From Acanthochlamys bracteata (taxonomy: Eukaryota; Streptophyta; Magnoliopsida; Pandanales; Velloziaceae): a DNA stretch of 64,000 nt. Made by a program: the position numbers and the translations under genes. The DNA lies in assembly GCA_019914995.1 (NCBI GenBank), contig CM034139.1:2768461-2832460 (forward strand). Direction: 5' to 3'. The notes beneath the pieces are model-generated. The model was not told the DNA's origin. It did not search any database and saw only the letters and a list, made by a program, of their open reading frames with translations. Position 1 is the stretch's first letter, and each line of letters starts with the position of its first letter. This document shows positions 24,206 through 37,302 of the stretch, one piece after another.

Positions 24206-24391
24206 GAGAGAAATTAGAGATACAAATACGAAGTAGATCGCCCCTTTTTTTTTCCTTTTTTAGGATTCCTGTGATCGGTCCTACCTACTTTTTTGCCCTT
24301 CTTTGCCAATTATAACCCTCTTATATTATTTTTAATTGAAATTTCAATAAGTTTTCTGTATGTCGCATGAGAAATTAGAGATACAAATACG
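24206..24391. repeat. 23-bp direct repeat bracketing a 140-bp spacer
   Basis: GAGAAATTAGAGATACAAAT (extended by ACG) occurs at about 24207 and again at about 24369. It is too long to be an ordinary target duplication, so probably a small duplication. No terminal inverted repeats were seen in the spacer. Confidence 0.7.
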
Positions 24392-24649
24392 GACAGGCCG
24401 GTCAGCTCGATCCGGCCCGCGAATGAACAACTTGGATTAGACACATCCATTTCGGTTCGGTCGCAGTATATTTAACCCGATTCTACTTGTTTGTCTATTT
24501 TTTTAAACAGGATGAAAAGAATAAAAAATTTTAAAAATCATTTGAAAAGTATTCTTAAGATATAAGTAAAATATAAATAATTTTATTACAATATACATAT
24601 AATTATATATTTTGATTTGTAATTGGAATATTTATGTTTAAAAATAAAT

Positions 24650-25250
24650 CTAAAAATTGTTCAATGAGGTTTTCATTATGAGTTGTATGCTGCATCCCTA
24701 TAATTGCATCTTTTTAGTCTTTAAGACAAACTAGCACCTTAATTATCCTTCCAACTATGCCAAACACTGATTCTGAAGGCACTTGAAATATGAATGGTCA
24801 CGATATCACGTTCTAATTGAGAAAGTATTATATATCTTATTAAATGAGTCTTACACAAATTCAAAAAATTAAAACTTTCTGCCTTGTCGTTGTCATCGAT
24901 AATGACGGTATCTTGTTAAAATATTTATTCCAGTCCGATGAAGATTGCGGGCTACTTGAAAATAAAGTTAACGTTGGTGTTGAACTTGAGCCAGTTTTGA
25001 TGGAAGTCAAAGATGAATGATATTTTTTTCTTCTTGCTTTGATGAAACTGTGCCATTGTCTGTTGTTGTTGATTCTGCATATTACCAAACCAAACCTCAT
25101 AAAGATCATTAACTTCGTACAACTTGTTACTAGTGTTAATATTTTGTAATTGAATATCGAAATCCAAATACATAGCAATATAAGTAAGAGTATTAAAATG
25201 GTATACAAATTTAAATATAGGATCTAACATAAAGTCAAAATAATATAAAA
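24650..25250 (-). pseudogene. RICESLEEPER-like hAT transposase C-terminal remnant
   Basis: Minus-strand frames read MLDPIFKF (25205-25230), the start of the conserved block before the dimerisation domain, then NKLYEVNDLYEVW, and after a decayed stretch VPSESVFG followed by KVLVCLKD (about 24700-24780), equivalent to the ASESAFST and C-terminal EALIC motifs of plant RICESLEEPER/DAYSLEEPER-type hAT proteins. Several stops. It is a different hAT subfamily from the pseudogene at 20540-22595. Confidence 0.65.
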
Positions 25251-25259
25251 CAGAAGCAT

Positions 25260-26880
25260 CGGACTAATATTTTTTAGTTTGTTTATAATTGTTTGTAACT
25301 ATAGGCCTAAATAATGAATCTGTTAGATGCGAATGCAACATGATACCCATATTAAGAATCGAATATAAAACTATTAGAGAAGTAGTATAGTAAACACCAG
25401 ATATAATAAAACAATTGCATCACAAAAAAAATTCTACAAAATACAAATTTTTCAGCAATAATCCAATTAGATTTAGTAAATATATTATTACACATTATTG
25501 TATTATAAGAATCATAAGCTTAAAGAGATTATAACAAAATTTTGAATAATTGTGCAATACTGAAGCTTTCAACACACCACTCATTGCATGAGTCAAACAA
25601 TTTGACATTATATTTAAAATTCGAACCAATGATAAATATGATTTTCAGTAAATCATTTTGTATCCTCCTCCGCTACATAACCAAGACAAGATTATAACAA
25701 AATTTTAAATAATTTAACACGTCTTGTTATCGAGTTGTGTGACTTTAGCTAGTTTTGTTCGGGCTTATTAGGTGAAGTTTGGATCTTATTAAGCTTGATT
25801 TAGATCAATATCAATCATGACAATAAGGAATTAGATCGTGCTAAAGATGATGTTTGATAGTGCTTTTCAAAAAGAGTTTTTTTATAACGAAGAGTATTTT
25901 AGAAATTTTTAAAAAAATAAGCTCTATCTTTTAATAATAATAAATAATAATAAGATCTTACTACATAATATCTTTTGTAGAATATTAAATATTTTACAAA
26001 ATTTTTAAAATTTCAAAATTTTTATAGAATATTATATAAGATTTATTTAGAAATATGAAATAAAATATTAGAATAAAAAGAAATTGAAATGCGTAGCCAA
26101 CGCCGATATCTCACTATGCTAACATATTTGAATAATTAATTGTACACTTCTAAATTTCATATATTATAGATCTATTTTTAGAGAATTATTATAACTACTA
26201 TAAAAATTTCATTTCAAGTATTTCAATAAAACTCAAATTTCTCCCAAAAAAGCAAAACAATATTATATAAACAAAAAGAAAGTGGAAAATGATGGATGGA
26301 GTAGGTAAAGCACGAACGTAACTAAGCACATGTTTATTTCACTTGAATGTAATTCTTTTTCCTCATAACGTTTGGATAGTTTCAAATGACTACTTTTGCA
26401 AACATATTTTTACCAACTTATTTTTCAATAATTATTCTAAAATTAGTTTCATTGAAACTTGCTATTCCACAAGCAAATATGTCTTAGACAAAAAAATAAT
26501 ATTGTACTCTCACTATAATATCTCCCATACAATTTCATTGAAACAATTTTAAAATAAGGAAAAAATTATGATAAAATTAATGATAATAGATAATAATTGC
26601 TCTAGATCATAATATCCAAAAAAGAAAAACACTAAAAGACATATATATTTTACCTCTTGATCAAGAGATCGGATATAGATCGAATCGTAGTTCAATTGAG
26701 ATGAACTTTTCTCACGGATCATGACCCATAATTTCATAGTTAACGGTGGATATTAAATTTTGAACATTCTAAATAGGAGTTGCCGCATGTGTGCCCTATC
26801 CCCACTCATATATTTAGTTCATATAACAAAAGTTACTAAGATGTAAGTAAAAGACTATTTAATGAACCTAGATAACATAG
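25260..26880. other. AT-rich intergenic stretch, no gene seen
   Basis: Very AT-rich, with short chance frames on both strands. A small palindrome CTCTTGATCAAGAG lies near 26655. No family recognised. Confidence 0.5.
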
Positions 26881-29500
26881 GCTTATACTAGCTCAAATTA
26901 ATGCCACACGTCCGCTTAAACTCATAGTGTGTCAAGCAACATGAATTAGTCCAATAATGTTTGAAATTTCAGTAGGGGTGACTTTGTGAAGAAATTTACC
27001 AATTGATCAGTAGAAGAATATATGGTAAAAAAATAGTTCTTGACAAAACAAGCTTATGATAAAAATGACAATCAATCTCACTACATTTCGTCTATTCATG
27101 AACAACTAGAGTACTCGTAACATAAATAGCACTTTGACTGTGACGGTAAAAAGGTGTAGGTCATATAGGTATAATGTCTATATCAGACAGCAATTGCCGC
27201 ATAATAATATCTAGTAGTAGCAGTCATAGCTCTATACTCTTGTTACGGTATAAGGACATGCAACCTTTTTATTTTTAATGTGCCACGAGATCAACCAGTC
27301 ACTAATAAATAAATAGAAACCTATAGTAGACTGCCTGGTGGACGAATAAATATACATCTTAAAAGACATGAAGCTCCAAATTATGTAAAGAACATAATGA
27401 TTGAGTAACGAAATCTCGAACATATTTGAGAATCCAAAGTAATGTACTATAGCATACTAAATAAGGCGCAGAGACAAATTGATTAACCATACTAATTGAA
27501 CGTGAAATCTAGCCTCGTGGAGAATAAAATAATATAGCAAAATCGAACCTATCTAATGTACCTAAGTAGTATAAGATAAAATGAATCAGATGATCGGTGA
27601 ACTCATTATGATTGGCAAGTAGGTGGTAGAGTTGGATATGATCATGATGGTGAAATCGGAGTAGCTGAAGGACATTGGAGATCCTAATATGCCATCGTCA
27701 AATTCATCGTAGAAGGAAATACACTAGTAGAGAAAATCAAATGAGTTGGATCAATATATAAATTAGAAAATAAAACGAGTTGGATCAATATAGATACTAT
27801 AATACTGAATATAAGATTTAAAAGTATGCGTATCTAATGGTGTGAAGAACTGAACATTTGGAAATGATATGGAGAAATAAAGCGAATCCTTAAAAAAGGT
27901 GACATGACAAGAAATATGAAGATAATAACTTAAATAATCATAACAACGATTTTCTTTATGTTCAGAACTAGTTTCAAGAATAACACACTTAACTAAAAAA
28001 GTAGTCAGCTTTAGGTACTCAATCGGAGGAAGGAAAAAAAAAGCAAGTACATCGAAAAAGTATGAATCATGCTATAGCTAGGAATAGATAAAAAAAGACT
28101 ATAATGAAGAGGTCTTTTCAAATAAAATGGATGATGAAGTGATATTGATAATATTAATAGATGTCAAAACTATCTCCACCTAAAAATTTTGTCATACAAA
28201 ATAGGATAATAAGAGAGCACGAGAAGCCTTCAAATTGTGACTATGCTTGTGTTCTACTATACTATTTCATTTATGATTGCATGATTATTGAAAAAAATAC
28301 TATGAGATTGTAAGAAGAATTTCATCATAACTAAGACATACTCAAAAGTGCAAGCAGAATGAAAAGTTTTAATTTTGGTGTTAAATTAAGTATGAATCAT
28401 TATAGTGATTCTATTATTAACGATAGGAAGTTCAGAGCAATTATGCATGATAAAAGCCAAATATAACGAATATAATCATCAACAAAACCTATATAATAAA
28501 GAAAATCCATCATGCACGGGATAAGAACATATCTCCAAATATCAGAATGATCTAATTTTAAAGAATTTTTTTATTTTCGATGAACTATTAGTGAAAGATA
28601 AGGCTAAATATTTTTTCAATTTGCAATAATACATGCAAATAGCAGAGAAATGACAGTTGTGCAAGAGTCTATTTTGGTGTAAAGTTTTTAATTAAGATTA
28701 AAAAATATGACTCAAACTTATATGCCACAGATTAGCAGCAGATGAAAACAACAGCAGCATAAATATTGGTGGAAAGATTAAAGAAAGAACTATAAAAATA
28801 TTTTAAGTGGTATAGACATCTCTTTGTATGAGTATAACCAATCATCTAGCTAGTACTGGAATTTTTTGCAATACATGTAAGAAAATAGAAAGTAACAAGA
28901 AGTTCACTCTCACAAAGAGTTCTGATAGAATTAAAATTGAAAGTAAGACGTGAAATGAGGACAAACGTTAGGATAAGAATATCTAAAATGATACATACAA
29001 GCTTAGTGAAGAGCAACTAATAACTATAGGTTATGCATACAGATAAGAATCTAATGATAAAGATAGAATGTATGATAATAAAATTGATTCAAAATTATAT
29101 TATGAGAAATACCATAGTGCTAATAATCAAGAATAAGACATACCTAGAAGACTAAAAAGGAAGACACAAATGAACCAACAAATATACACTGTTGGTGAAG
29201 TTAAAGATCTAATTGGTTACGATATTCCTAATATCTACAAAATTAGAAAAAAAAAAATTGATGAAATACTTGTGCATTAGCAATAGCACTTGCTTGAATA
29301 ACTTGAGAGCAAGTTGAGGAGAAGCCTTTTGCCTTTATTCACTCCCAATACGGTGAAAGCAAATATGGGTAAACTTAAAAATAACTATCCATAAAGTGAC
29401 CTGAATTCTGACAATGAGAATAAAAAAACTAGTTGCCCATTTTTTTCTTGGAGATAACAGGCCGATCCAAACTAAATTAGGTCATCGACTAAGGTTGGTC
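26880..29500 (-). pseudogene. Heavily decayed Ty1/copia relic (-)
   Basis: Recognised from short conserved phrases in the right order on the minus strand: an integrase phrase around 28200-28250 (KHSHNLKASRALLL, matching the copia KHRHILNVARAL block), then RNase H pieces near 27230-27400 (STRQSTIGFYLFISDWLISW) and near 27060-27120 (EIDCHFYHK, matching HIEIDCHFVR). All frames are broken. The boundaries are estimates, and 28600-29500 is only presumed to be the gag end. Confidence 0.6.
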
Positions 29501-32300
29501 GAATTGGGGTGAGTGAGAACGACAATGTAGGTTGCAGCGATCAGTCAATGGGAATAAGAAATTAAGATAAAAATGATACAAAAAAAAAACTTTGGATAAG
29601 AATAGATTTGATTGTAAATTAAAAAATTACTTGTATTATAATTTGAGATAATTCTCAAAATTAAAGAGCATACCATGAAGCAATTTAGAATCGAGAAAAA
29701 ATAATAAAATTAGTGATGATAAATGATGATTTTTCTGCATGTAATATGTATATTTATGGTTTCTAGTAACAATCCATATAACAAACGTAGTGAATATGAG
29801 ATTTAAAAGTTATTTAGATATAAAAATAAGATGTGTTTATGTACAAGTTCAAATACAATGTAACATTCCTATACGATTTTTCACTTGTTAACATATATTT
29901 TGAAAATTAGAAGCTCAAGCCATAATTCTAAACCAAATCATCGAGACAGCTTTGCCATGCCATGCCATGTGTGAAGGAACATTTAAATTGGAATCGGGAG
30001 TACGCAATCGTTCCGAGCGTTCTTTCTCTACCATTAAAAATCCCCACCTACCCATTTAACACAACATATTCATTCACTTGTATATGTCCTTCGATTGATT
30101 GCTAACAACTTCCCTAGTTTGCTAATTTTTCCCGTGTTGTAGACCTACCCGTTCATCAAATTCCATTTTTCTATTTCTTATAATTATTGGTAAGTCTAAG
30201 ATTCTTTCAAGGTTATTAACAAAGTTTACAACTGAGATCAACAACATACTTAGAAGCACATGGATCCATGTGGTTTCTCGGACCAACAACAACTTGATTC
30301 CACCATAATTTTTCCATAACAAGATTCTCCAAATAACAATAACGCCAACGAGATAGCAGAAAGAGAAATATATAAAGAAATTATACATCACCAAAAAATA
30401 TGTATATATATTTTATTTTATTAAAAATATTTATTTAAGCAATTCAAAACACACAGGTAAGCATCCAACAAACCGGCGATACCGAACAAGATCTAGAAGG
30501 CTTTCACCATCATAATTAAGAAGGGCTTAATATTAAGCTCCATAGGAGTAACGTAGCACAAATGTTATCACCAGAAAGACGAGCAGAAGAAATAAGATTT
30601 TTTTGCACGTACTTCTGCTAGAAAATTTTGATTAAATAGATTTATGTTATTGGAATTTGCAAAACTTTTATACTGGCTGTTATTAGAATAGGAAGTTAAA
30701 GCTTTTGGAGAAACCAAAAACAAATGCGAAAGTCTTGCAATTAAACGCAGTCCTTATGCTATTTATTTTTTGTCATTGTTTCTATCAGTGAAAGTTTCTT
30801 TTAAATGATAATCCTTGACAATAATGATTATTTTCTTTTTCACTTATGTAGAAGCAAACTATTCGCTTTCCAAATGTTAGAAAAGTTAGAAAAGTTTCTC
30901 AATTTATGTGCATTTAAATCTCAATTGGAGACCGCAACGTTAAATCTCAATGGTAACTATCATCTATACATCTTTCCAGTTTTAAATATGGTTTGGCAAA
31001 TCTTTATTTCATTTTATTATTTTATTTAATTTTTAATAAAATGTTTACAATATTTGAAAATTTTTATAAAAAATTGAAAGAAAGTATAATTGTAACAAAA
31101 TAAAATATTTATATAATATTTATATTAGTTTTTAGATAAAAAGTTAATTTAAACTCTTCTAAATAATCGTTTATACTCAGCAGTATTTAATAAAATATAC
31201 TGATGCAAAAAAATTCATGTATTCTAATTACGAACGCAATATAATATGAGGGTTTATTTTTGTTATTGTACAGTAAATCACAATTCTTTAATTATTTATG
31301 CAGCCGCTTTGCACGATGTGGAGTTGCGGGTGAGTTTAGAGGTTAGTTCGTAGCCATCAGTCACTTAATTTAACATGTTAGGAGTAAACAAGTATTCGAC
31401 ATGAAGTGTGATTCCATGGCAATGTAACGTTAACTCGAAGGGAAGGTAGGATCTCAACCATGGTTAGAATAACAACTAACTTATATTAACATGTTTTAAT
31501 TACTATATAATTTTATTTTTCCTTTCAGTTTTAAAATTTGTCGTTCATATATTTCAAATAATATTCAAATTTTCAATTTTATGTTTATATTGAATTTTAT
31601 TTTTTATCAAACTTTTATTTCAAACTTTATTTTATGTATTTAAATTATCATTTCAAACTATAGTTTTACCAATTTCACTTTTATCAAATTTTATTTTTAC
31701 AAAATTTATTTTTCTAAACTTTAATTTTATGTGATTAAAATACACCACTATTGTGAAAGAAATGGTGGCTTATGAAAAACATATAGAATAGTGTGATGTT
31801 TTTCTGGATCACTTCTCGACATATGTTGAATGGATATACATAATTCTTATAAATATTAGAGATTCTGTTGGAAGAATATACATGATTCTTATAAATAAAA
31901 GAGATACGCACTTTATTATTCTGTATATGAATTTGAAGAGTTACCTCTGAATCTCAAAAATAAACAAATAAATTTAATCTTATGAAGAATATTATGGACA
32001 CGATTCTCCGTTACTTTTCTCCACCGTACCAAACTATCAACATAACACTGGTGGCTCTATTAATAAGATGACCAACTAGTCTTTATAAAAAATTAAAAAA
32101 ACAAACACAAAAAGATTTAGCTCTATCGTTAACGTTCTAAATCGGGCTGCTACTTCTTACCGTTTGGAGGGCTGAGAAAATAAAAAACGAAAGGGCTTGT
32201 TTTTTATTTGGAAAAAGAGGAAACTTCAACTAAACGTGAAAATAAACATCAAAGAGTGGTCCATTTACTAAAACCATCCCCGCTACTCTCTCTCCATTCG
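29501..32300. other. Intergenic stretch, no gene seen
   Basis: AT-rich, with only short chance frames. A short CATGC/CATGCCATGC repeat lies near 29955. 31500-31740 is a T-rich imperfect repeat of TTTTAT/CAAACTTT words. No recognisable gene or mobile-element domain. Confidence 0.45.
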
Positions 32301-32315
32301 TTCCTTCCTTCCTCT

Positions 32316-32324
32316 TATATAAAT
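32316..32324 (+). promoter_or_regulatory. TATA box of the SNL6-like gene
   Basis: TATATAAAT, about 115 bases before the ATG at 32437, with a pyrimidine-rich CT stretch just upstream (32278-32315). Spacing fits a leader of about 80-90 nt. Predicted, not measured. Confidence 0.6.
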
Positions 32325-32436
32325 AACTCATCTACTAGAAACCATTCCTTGCTCTTCCATCCCTTTCCAAATCCAAACGTACGGTTGCAGACATAGAAAC
32401 GACTACACTAATTTGACATCAATCAACCACAACACC

Positions 32437-34730
32437 ATGGGGGTGATCAGAAGCACACAGAGCTTCGAGGCAGAAGTGGAAGAGCTAAGGATTGCTCTAC
32501 AAGGATATACAATTGCTGCAGAAGCAGGAGGAGGGTGGACGTGGACAACAGAGAACGTTCGCAGGGAGAAGAAAGGCTGTAGACCGACCGGTGAGGGCCG
32601 ATCAGTCTGTGTAACGAGCGGGTTGTCTTTCCTTGGATTTGCTATTGTCAATCAGCTTCTTTCTAAAGGCTACACTGTCAAGCTTGCTCTTGAGAATCAA
32701 GGTAATCAAACAAAAACTAAACTAGCTCTACAATCTCTTATGTTATTGGGAGAATTGGAGAATTTCAAGTTTGCAGTTCTTGATTGATGATCGTGTCCTT
32801 TTCAGAAAAAGAATTGTTTTAGTTCTAGTAACTCGTTTCTTGATTGTTTTAAATCAGAATAAGTTCAGTGTCACTATCATTGACTTGAGATGATTTTGGC
32901 ATGAATATATAAAATTCCTGATTTTACTTTGTTTTATTTTTGATGAAAACCTAACTTCGTCAAGTTATCTGAAGGTTCATGATCTTTGTTTTATTGTTTC
33001 TAAAGATTAAATATTTTTCTCTAATAACTACTTATTAAAATTTTTTAATAATTTTTAGTCCCTTTTTTCGGCAAAATGACTTATGGAGACATTTTATGAT
33101 GTGTGTTTGGGTTATTAAAAATTGCTGCAGAGGAGCTGGAGAAGGCAAGGGAGATGGAATTATTTAGCGAAACAGAGACCGACGGAGTTTCTGCAGTAGT
33201 TGCTGACGTGATGGATACTGACAGCCTTTGCCGGGCGTTTGATGGCTGCGCTGCCGTCTTCCATACCTCCGCTTTTGCCGATCCCAATGGCATATCAGGA
33301 TACTCTGTAAGAAAATTTCGTAGTTTTTTCATTTTACGGAAAATCAAACGTTAAAGGAAGTACATTTACATCAAAAGCTAATCAACATTCAGACTTATTT
33401 GGTAGTTAGTGAAATTCATGGTTGAGGTTTTATATGCCTTTAAGGTAACCTACCTACTACAGTAGGGTAGGACCTCTGCAATAATGAATTGCTTGTCAAT
33501 GGGTGGTTTGGTGAAAGTGAAACATGTGTTAAGGTTGTCTCTCTACATTCCTAATGTTGAATTTGATAGCTAGAAACTGTTAGGTGCACACATGCCCAAC
33601 CTACCACTTCTTTCGTGAAACTCACAGCAAAATTTTAAATTTCCTTATTTAGTTTATTATACACAAACTTTACCGGCATCAATTAACGGAATAAGACTTT
33701 ATATTACAGAAGCAAATGGCAGAGGTGGAGGCGACAGTGGCAGAGAGGGTTGTGGAAGCTTGTGCGAGGACTCCATCGGTTAGAAAATGCGTGTTCACTT
33801 CTTCTCTCTTGGCTTGCATTTGGAGGCGGAATTTTCCGTTTAACCGCCGTCTACTCATTGATGAGAACTGCTGGAGTGACGAAAGCTTTTGTAGGGACAA
33901 GAAGGTACGTCTTTTATGTTAGAAGTCATGTTTGCTCTTTGAATTTACCTGACAGTTGATAGGACAGTGCATAAATATTTGTTGGTAGGAGAAAGGATTT
34001 CATCGGAAATAATTAGTCCCTGGTCGTTAGTGTTGACACTGGACCTATTATCGCTACAGGCAAAACGTGTACTTTCCATCTGCTTGAAGAAGAGAAGATT
34101 TTTTTGGTTAATTTGTTTTGCTCGACATTTTAAATGCAGTTATGGCTTGCATTGGGCAAGACGATAGCGGAGAAAGCAGCGTGGAGGGCGGCTCGTGGAA
34201 GGGGCCTGAAGTTGGTCACCTTGTGCCCGGGCCTCATCACCGGTCCAGGATTTTGTCGTAGAAATTCAACAGCTTCCATTGCCTACATAAAAGGTAACAA
34301 ATAATTCCAATTAATAAATTGCTATTTCCTCCAATCCTGCCATTCTTTATCGGCTTAAGCCCGTACAGCAATAAGTGATGTGTATCTAAGAAGATGCCAA
34401 TCTTTCACAACAGGGTGTGAGGAAATGTACATGGATGGATTGCTGGCAACCGCAGCTGTCCGCAAGGTAGCAGAAGCACACGTCAGGGTATACGAGGAAA
34501 TGACTGACACCGCATGCGGGCGGTACATTTGCTTCGACCACGTAATCACAAGGGATGAAGAACTTGCAGAGCTTGCGCGACAACTAGGTGTTGCAAACAG
34601 AAGCTTTGATCTCAACAGAAGAGCCCATTGCAACAATCCTTCTCTAGAGTTATCTAACAGGAAATTGAACAGATTATTATATTCTTCAAGACAGTGTTCA
34701 TATGATACATATTCTATTATCTACCCGTAA
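32437..34730 (+). CDS. Cinnamoyl-CoA-reductase-like protein (SNL6 type), five exons
   Basis: Atypical SDR-family NAD(P)-dependent reductase resembling the rice SNL6 group. Exons 32437-32701, 33131-33306, 33710-33904, 34140-34293 and 34414-34730, all GT-AG, join in frame to 368 aa, usual for the group. The ATG at 32437 gives the family N-terminus [18 protein letters not shown]. The Rossmann region reads [15 protein letters not shown] (about 58-72); Ser61 stands where the usual TGG motif has glycine. Further family blocks are [36 protein letters not shown], then [15 protein letters not shown] (213 on) and [11 protein letters not shown]. In classical CCRs the active site is YxxxK; here Lys219 is kept but Leu215 occupies the tyrosine position. 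Catalysis is therefore uncertain. Cytosolic by family; no signal peptide seen. Confidence 0.9.
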
Positions 34731-36440
34731 ATATTTTTCTTTTGACAAGAAAATGGTATTATATAGAGCTTCAAGAAGAGATTAAAAAATAGTTTTTGGA
34801 TAGGTGGAAGCATTACGTGAACAAGTATGAGCGAATGATGATTCTTGTTCACCATGGAGAGGCTTGATTCGTGTTAAATATGTATCTTGTCGTTACCAAT
34901 TATTAGTGTTGTTCTCAAGTTTCCAAAATGTACAGGCATCTGCTAAAAGCAGGCGTCCGTTTCATTAGAAGCAAAACCTAATAATGGATTTCCAGTAGAG
35001 AAAAATTAAATGCTCTGTTTATTAAGAAGTTTGTGTTTTAATTGAAGACTTTGACGAGTAGTTATTGGTAGCCAACCGGGAGCATTGAATGATCTTTGAC
35101 TAGAAGAAGCAGTTGGCCTAGCAAACGAAAACACCACTGAGCAAAAAGCAGAGATGGACATTGACGGACTTTGCAGTGATAAACGGTGCGCGGCTGCTGT
35201 ATCATTGATAGCATCTGTGTTTTCACACTGAAAGATTTTAAATTTGCTGTTTCTTTGCGGTAATAAAGTTAATTGAGGGAGGAAGTGGGTACATGAGTGA
35301 GCGGGAGATTCGAGATTCGCACTGGCTGTATCCAATGCTAATAGAAAATAAAATCTTGGTCTAGCTGAGTAAAATTAAATGCAAGAATATGACTTTGCTA
35401 AAGATTTACTAAGGAACCATATAGCTCAGTTAAGGAAGCTCTCAAGATGGACAAAGAGCAAAACTGGAAGCAGGCTCAGGAATATAGCAAGCGAGCAAAC
35501 ACTATGGGAAAATTCAAAGATTTAGAAGAAGAAAATATATAAATAAAAATCCAAGAGCAGAAAAATAACAAGAAAGATAGCAGAGAGGAAAACAAAATTG
35601 AAGCATACAACAAGCATTCACAGAGAAGCTTTAAGCGCCTACACATTTTCATTATTCGCAAAACAATATAGAACAAACTCTTACCAGTATTACTTCTTGA
35701 TCTTTTCATCTTGCCTTCTACTGATTAGAAACTTGAGTGCGATTGATCCTATGCTCAAATCTATAAATTATGATCTCAGCAAAGTTGAAGTTAAGTGCTT
35801 GGAAGCACTTGGTAAGTGGGTTTGATAGAATTCTGAGGCAACATCACTATTCTTGCAAGTATGTTATTGTCGTGTAGCAGGAGAGACGAGCATCTAGCAA
35901 GGTGTAGAAGTTTGTCTTGTAAAAAAAATATGCAAAGCAAGTGTATCTGCTTAGTGATGCACTTTGTTTTGGTTAAGTGTAGTTCTTCAAAAACTAGAGA
36001 TTTATCACTCTTATCATAGAGTAGCCGTCAATGTACGCAAAAAAAAAGTTCGAACTACGTAATGTTTCGTATTACTTCTGCTGTACAATCTGTTTATTTT
36101 TTGTATGCATTAGAATCTTATTGAAATCACTAGCTTTTATTTAAGCAATTGTTTTAGATATAGCCCCGATTAGGACCCTACTATCTAGTAACAATAGTCT
36201 GCTCAACTTTGAACTAACCATAACTATCATAGTCGGTATCTTGTTTAGCCATAGAAAAAATATTAATCAATTTTTTTATATATTAACTTAATTTATCGAT
36301 TTTGTAAGTTCCTATAACAAAAGTGTGCAGTACCTTTACCAACTAATGTTTCTAGATGTACGTGACTTGTTGTCAATCTGATCGGTTTCTTCGCGTACTT
36401 GTTCATGAATGTCTAAATATAGTGAATCAGTTGATAAGAG
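34731..36440. other. Intergenic stretch, no supported gene
   Basis: Begins with the likely 3' UTR of the reductase gene. A 109-codon minus-strand frame at 35006-35335 lacks an ATG at its start and has no family match. 35340-35830 has moderate coding-like composition on the plus strand but no recognisable domain. Otherwise unremarkable. Confidence 0.45.
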
Positions 36441-36448
36441 CCGTCTCC

Positions 36449-37022
36449 TTGTGGTGGCAATATGAGTATATGAATCGATTTTGAATCGATCCATATAATA
36501 ATTAAATTAAAATTATTTAATTTTATTCTAATTTATTTATTTATATACATTAATATTGTCAATTCTAATTCAATTTATTTATAATCAACTCAAATTCGAA
36601 TCGACCTATCTAATAAATAAATTTATTAAAATAAAAATTATAAATATTAATTTCGAACAACAATATATAAAAATTATTAATTATAATATTTCAAAAAAAT
36701 TATTAATTTCAATAAATTTATAAATTCCATAAAAATTAGTTAAATTAAAATAAATTAAGAAATACATATATAAAAATTAAATTCAAATGTTTTGTTATTA
36801 TTTTATAATTATTAAATAATATAAACTATATAAATAATTAAATGGGTTAAACGGATTAATTTCGGATCAACACGAATTCGATCCAAACTCATTTAAATTT
36901 TTGGATCAATTTCGGATCGATCCGAAATTGATCCAAATTCGTTTACAATTTGATCAAAATTTAATTTTTTCAGATCAGTTTCGGATCGAATTTGCAGATC
37001 GGATTGAAAATTACCACCCCTA
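36449..37022 (+). mobile_element. hAT MITE, GATCCG-rich family, copy A (574 bp)
   Basis: Ends TTGTGGTGGCAA and TTACCACCCCTA are imperfect 12-bp terminal inverted repeats. Flanks CCGTCTCC (36441-36448) and CCGTCTGT (37023-37030) are an 8-bp target duplication with two changes. The interior is AT-rich and palindromic, with repeated GGATCGATCCG-type motifs near both ends. Non-coding. Related copies at 42485-43059 (same orientation) and 54431-54981 (inverted). Confidence 0.85.
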
Positions 37023-37060
37023 CCGTCTGTACATTGAAAGAGACAATAAACAGTGTTAAA

Positions 37061-37302
37061 GGGCGTGTTTACCTTATAAACAAAATGGGTGAAGTGAATT
37101 TTTTGAAAATCAATTTAAAAAATAAAATTAAAAATATTTAATAAAAAATAAAATTATATCTTAATTTAATATTTATAGTAAGTTTTAAAATTAAATTTTT
37201 AAAAAAATATACTAATAAAAATATTTTATTTTAGTCTTTGTATGTATTTTATATTGAAAGTGAGTTTAAAAAAATGAGTTTGGGGTGTTGGTAAACACGC
37301 CC
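37061..37302. mobile_element. Tourist-like (PIF/Harbinger) MITE, 242 bp
   Basis: Perfect 13-bp terminal inverted repeats GGGCGTGTTTACC / GGTAAACACGCCC. Flanked by AAA on both sides, close to the TWA duplication of PIF/Harbinger elements. AT-rich, non-coding interior. It sits 38 bp downstream of the hAT MITE copy A. Confidence 0.85.

Noticed and set aside
35006-35335. 109-codon minus frame resembling a transit-peptide-bearing protein
   Set aside because: No ATG at its start, Ser/Leu-rich throughout, no recognisable mature domain.
35409-35480. tRNA-like D-arm (ATAGCTCAGTTAAGG)
   Set aside because: No anticodon stem or T-arm at the right spacing; no acceptor pairing.
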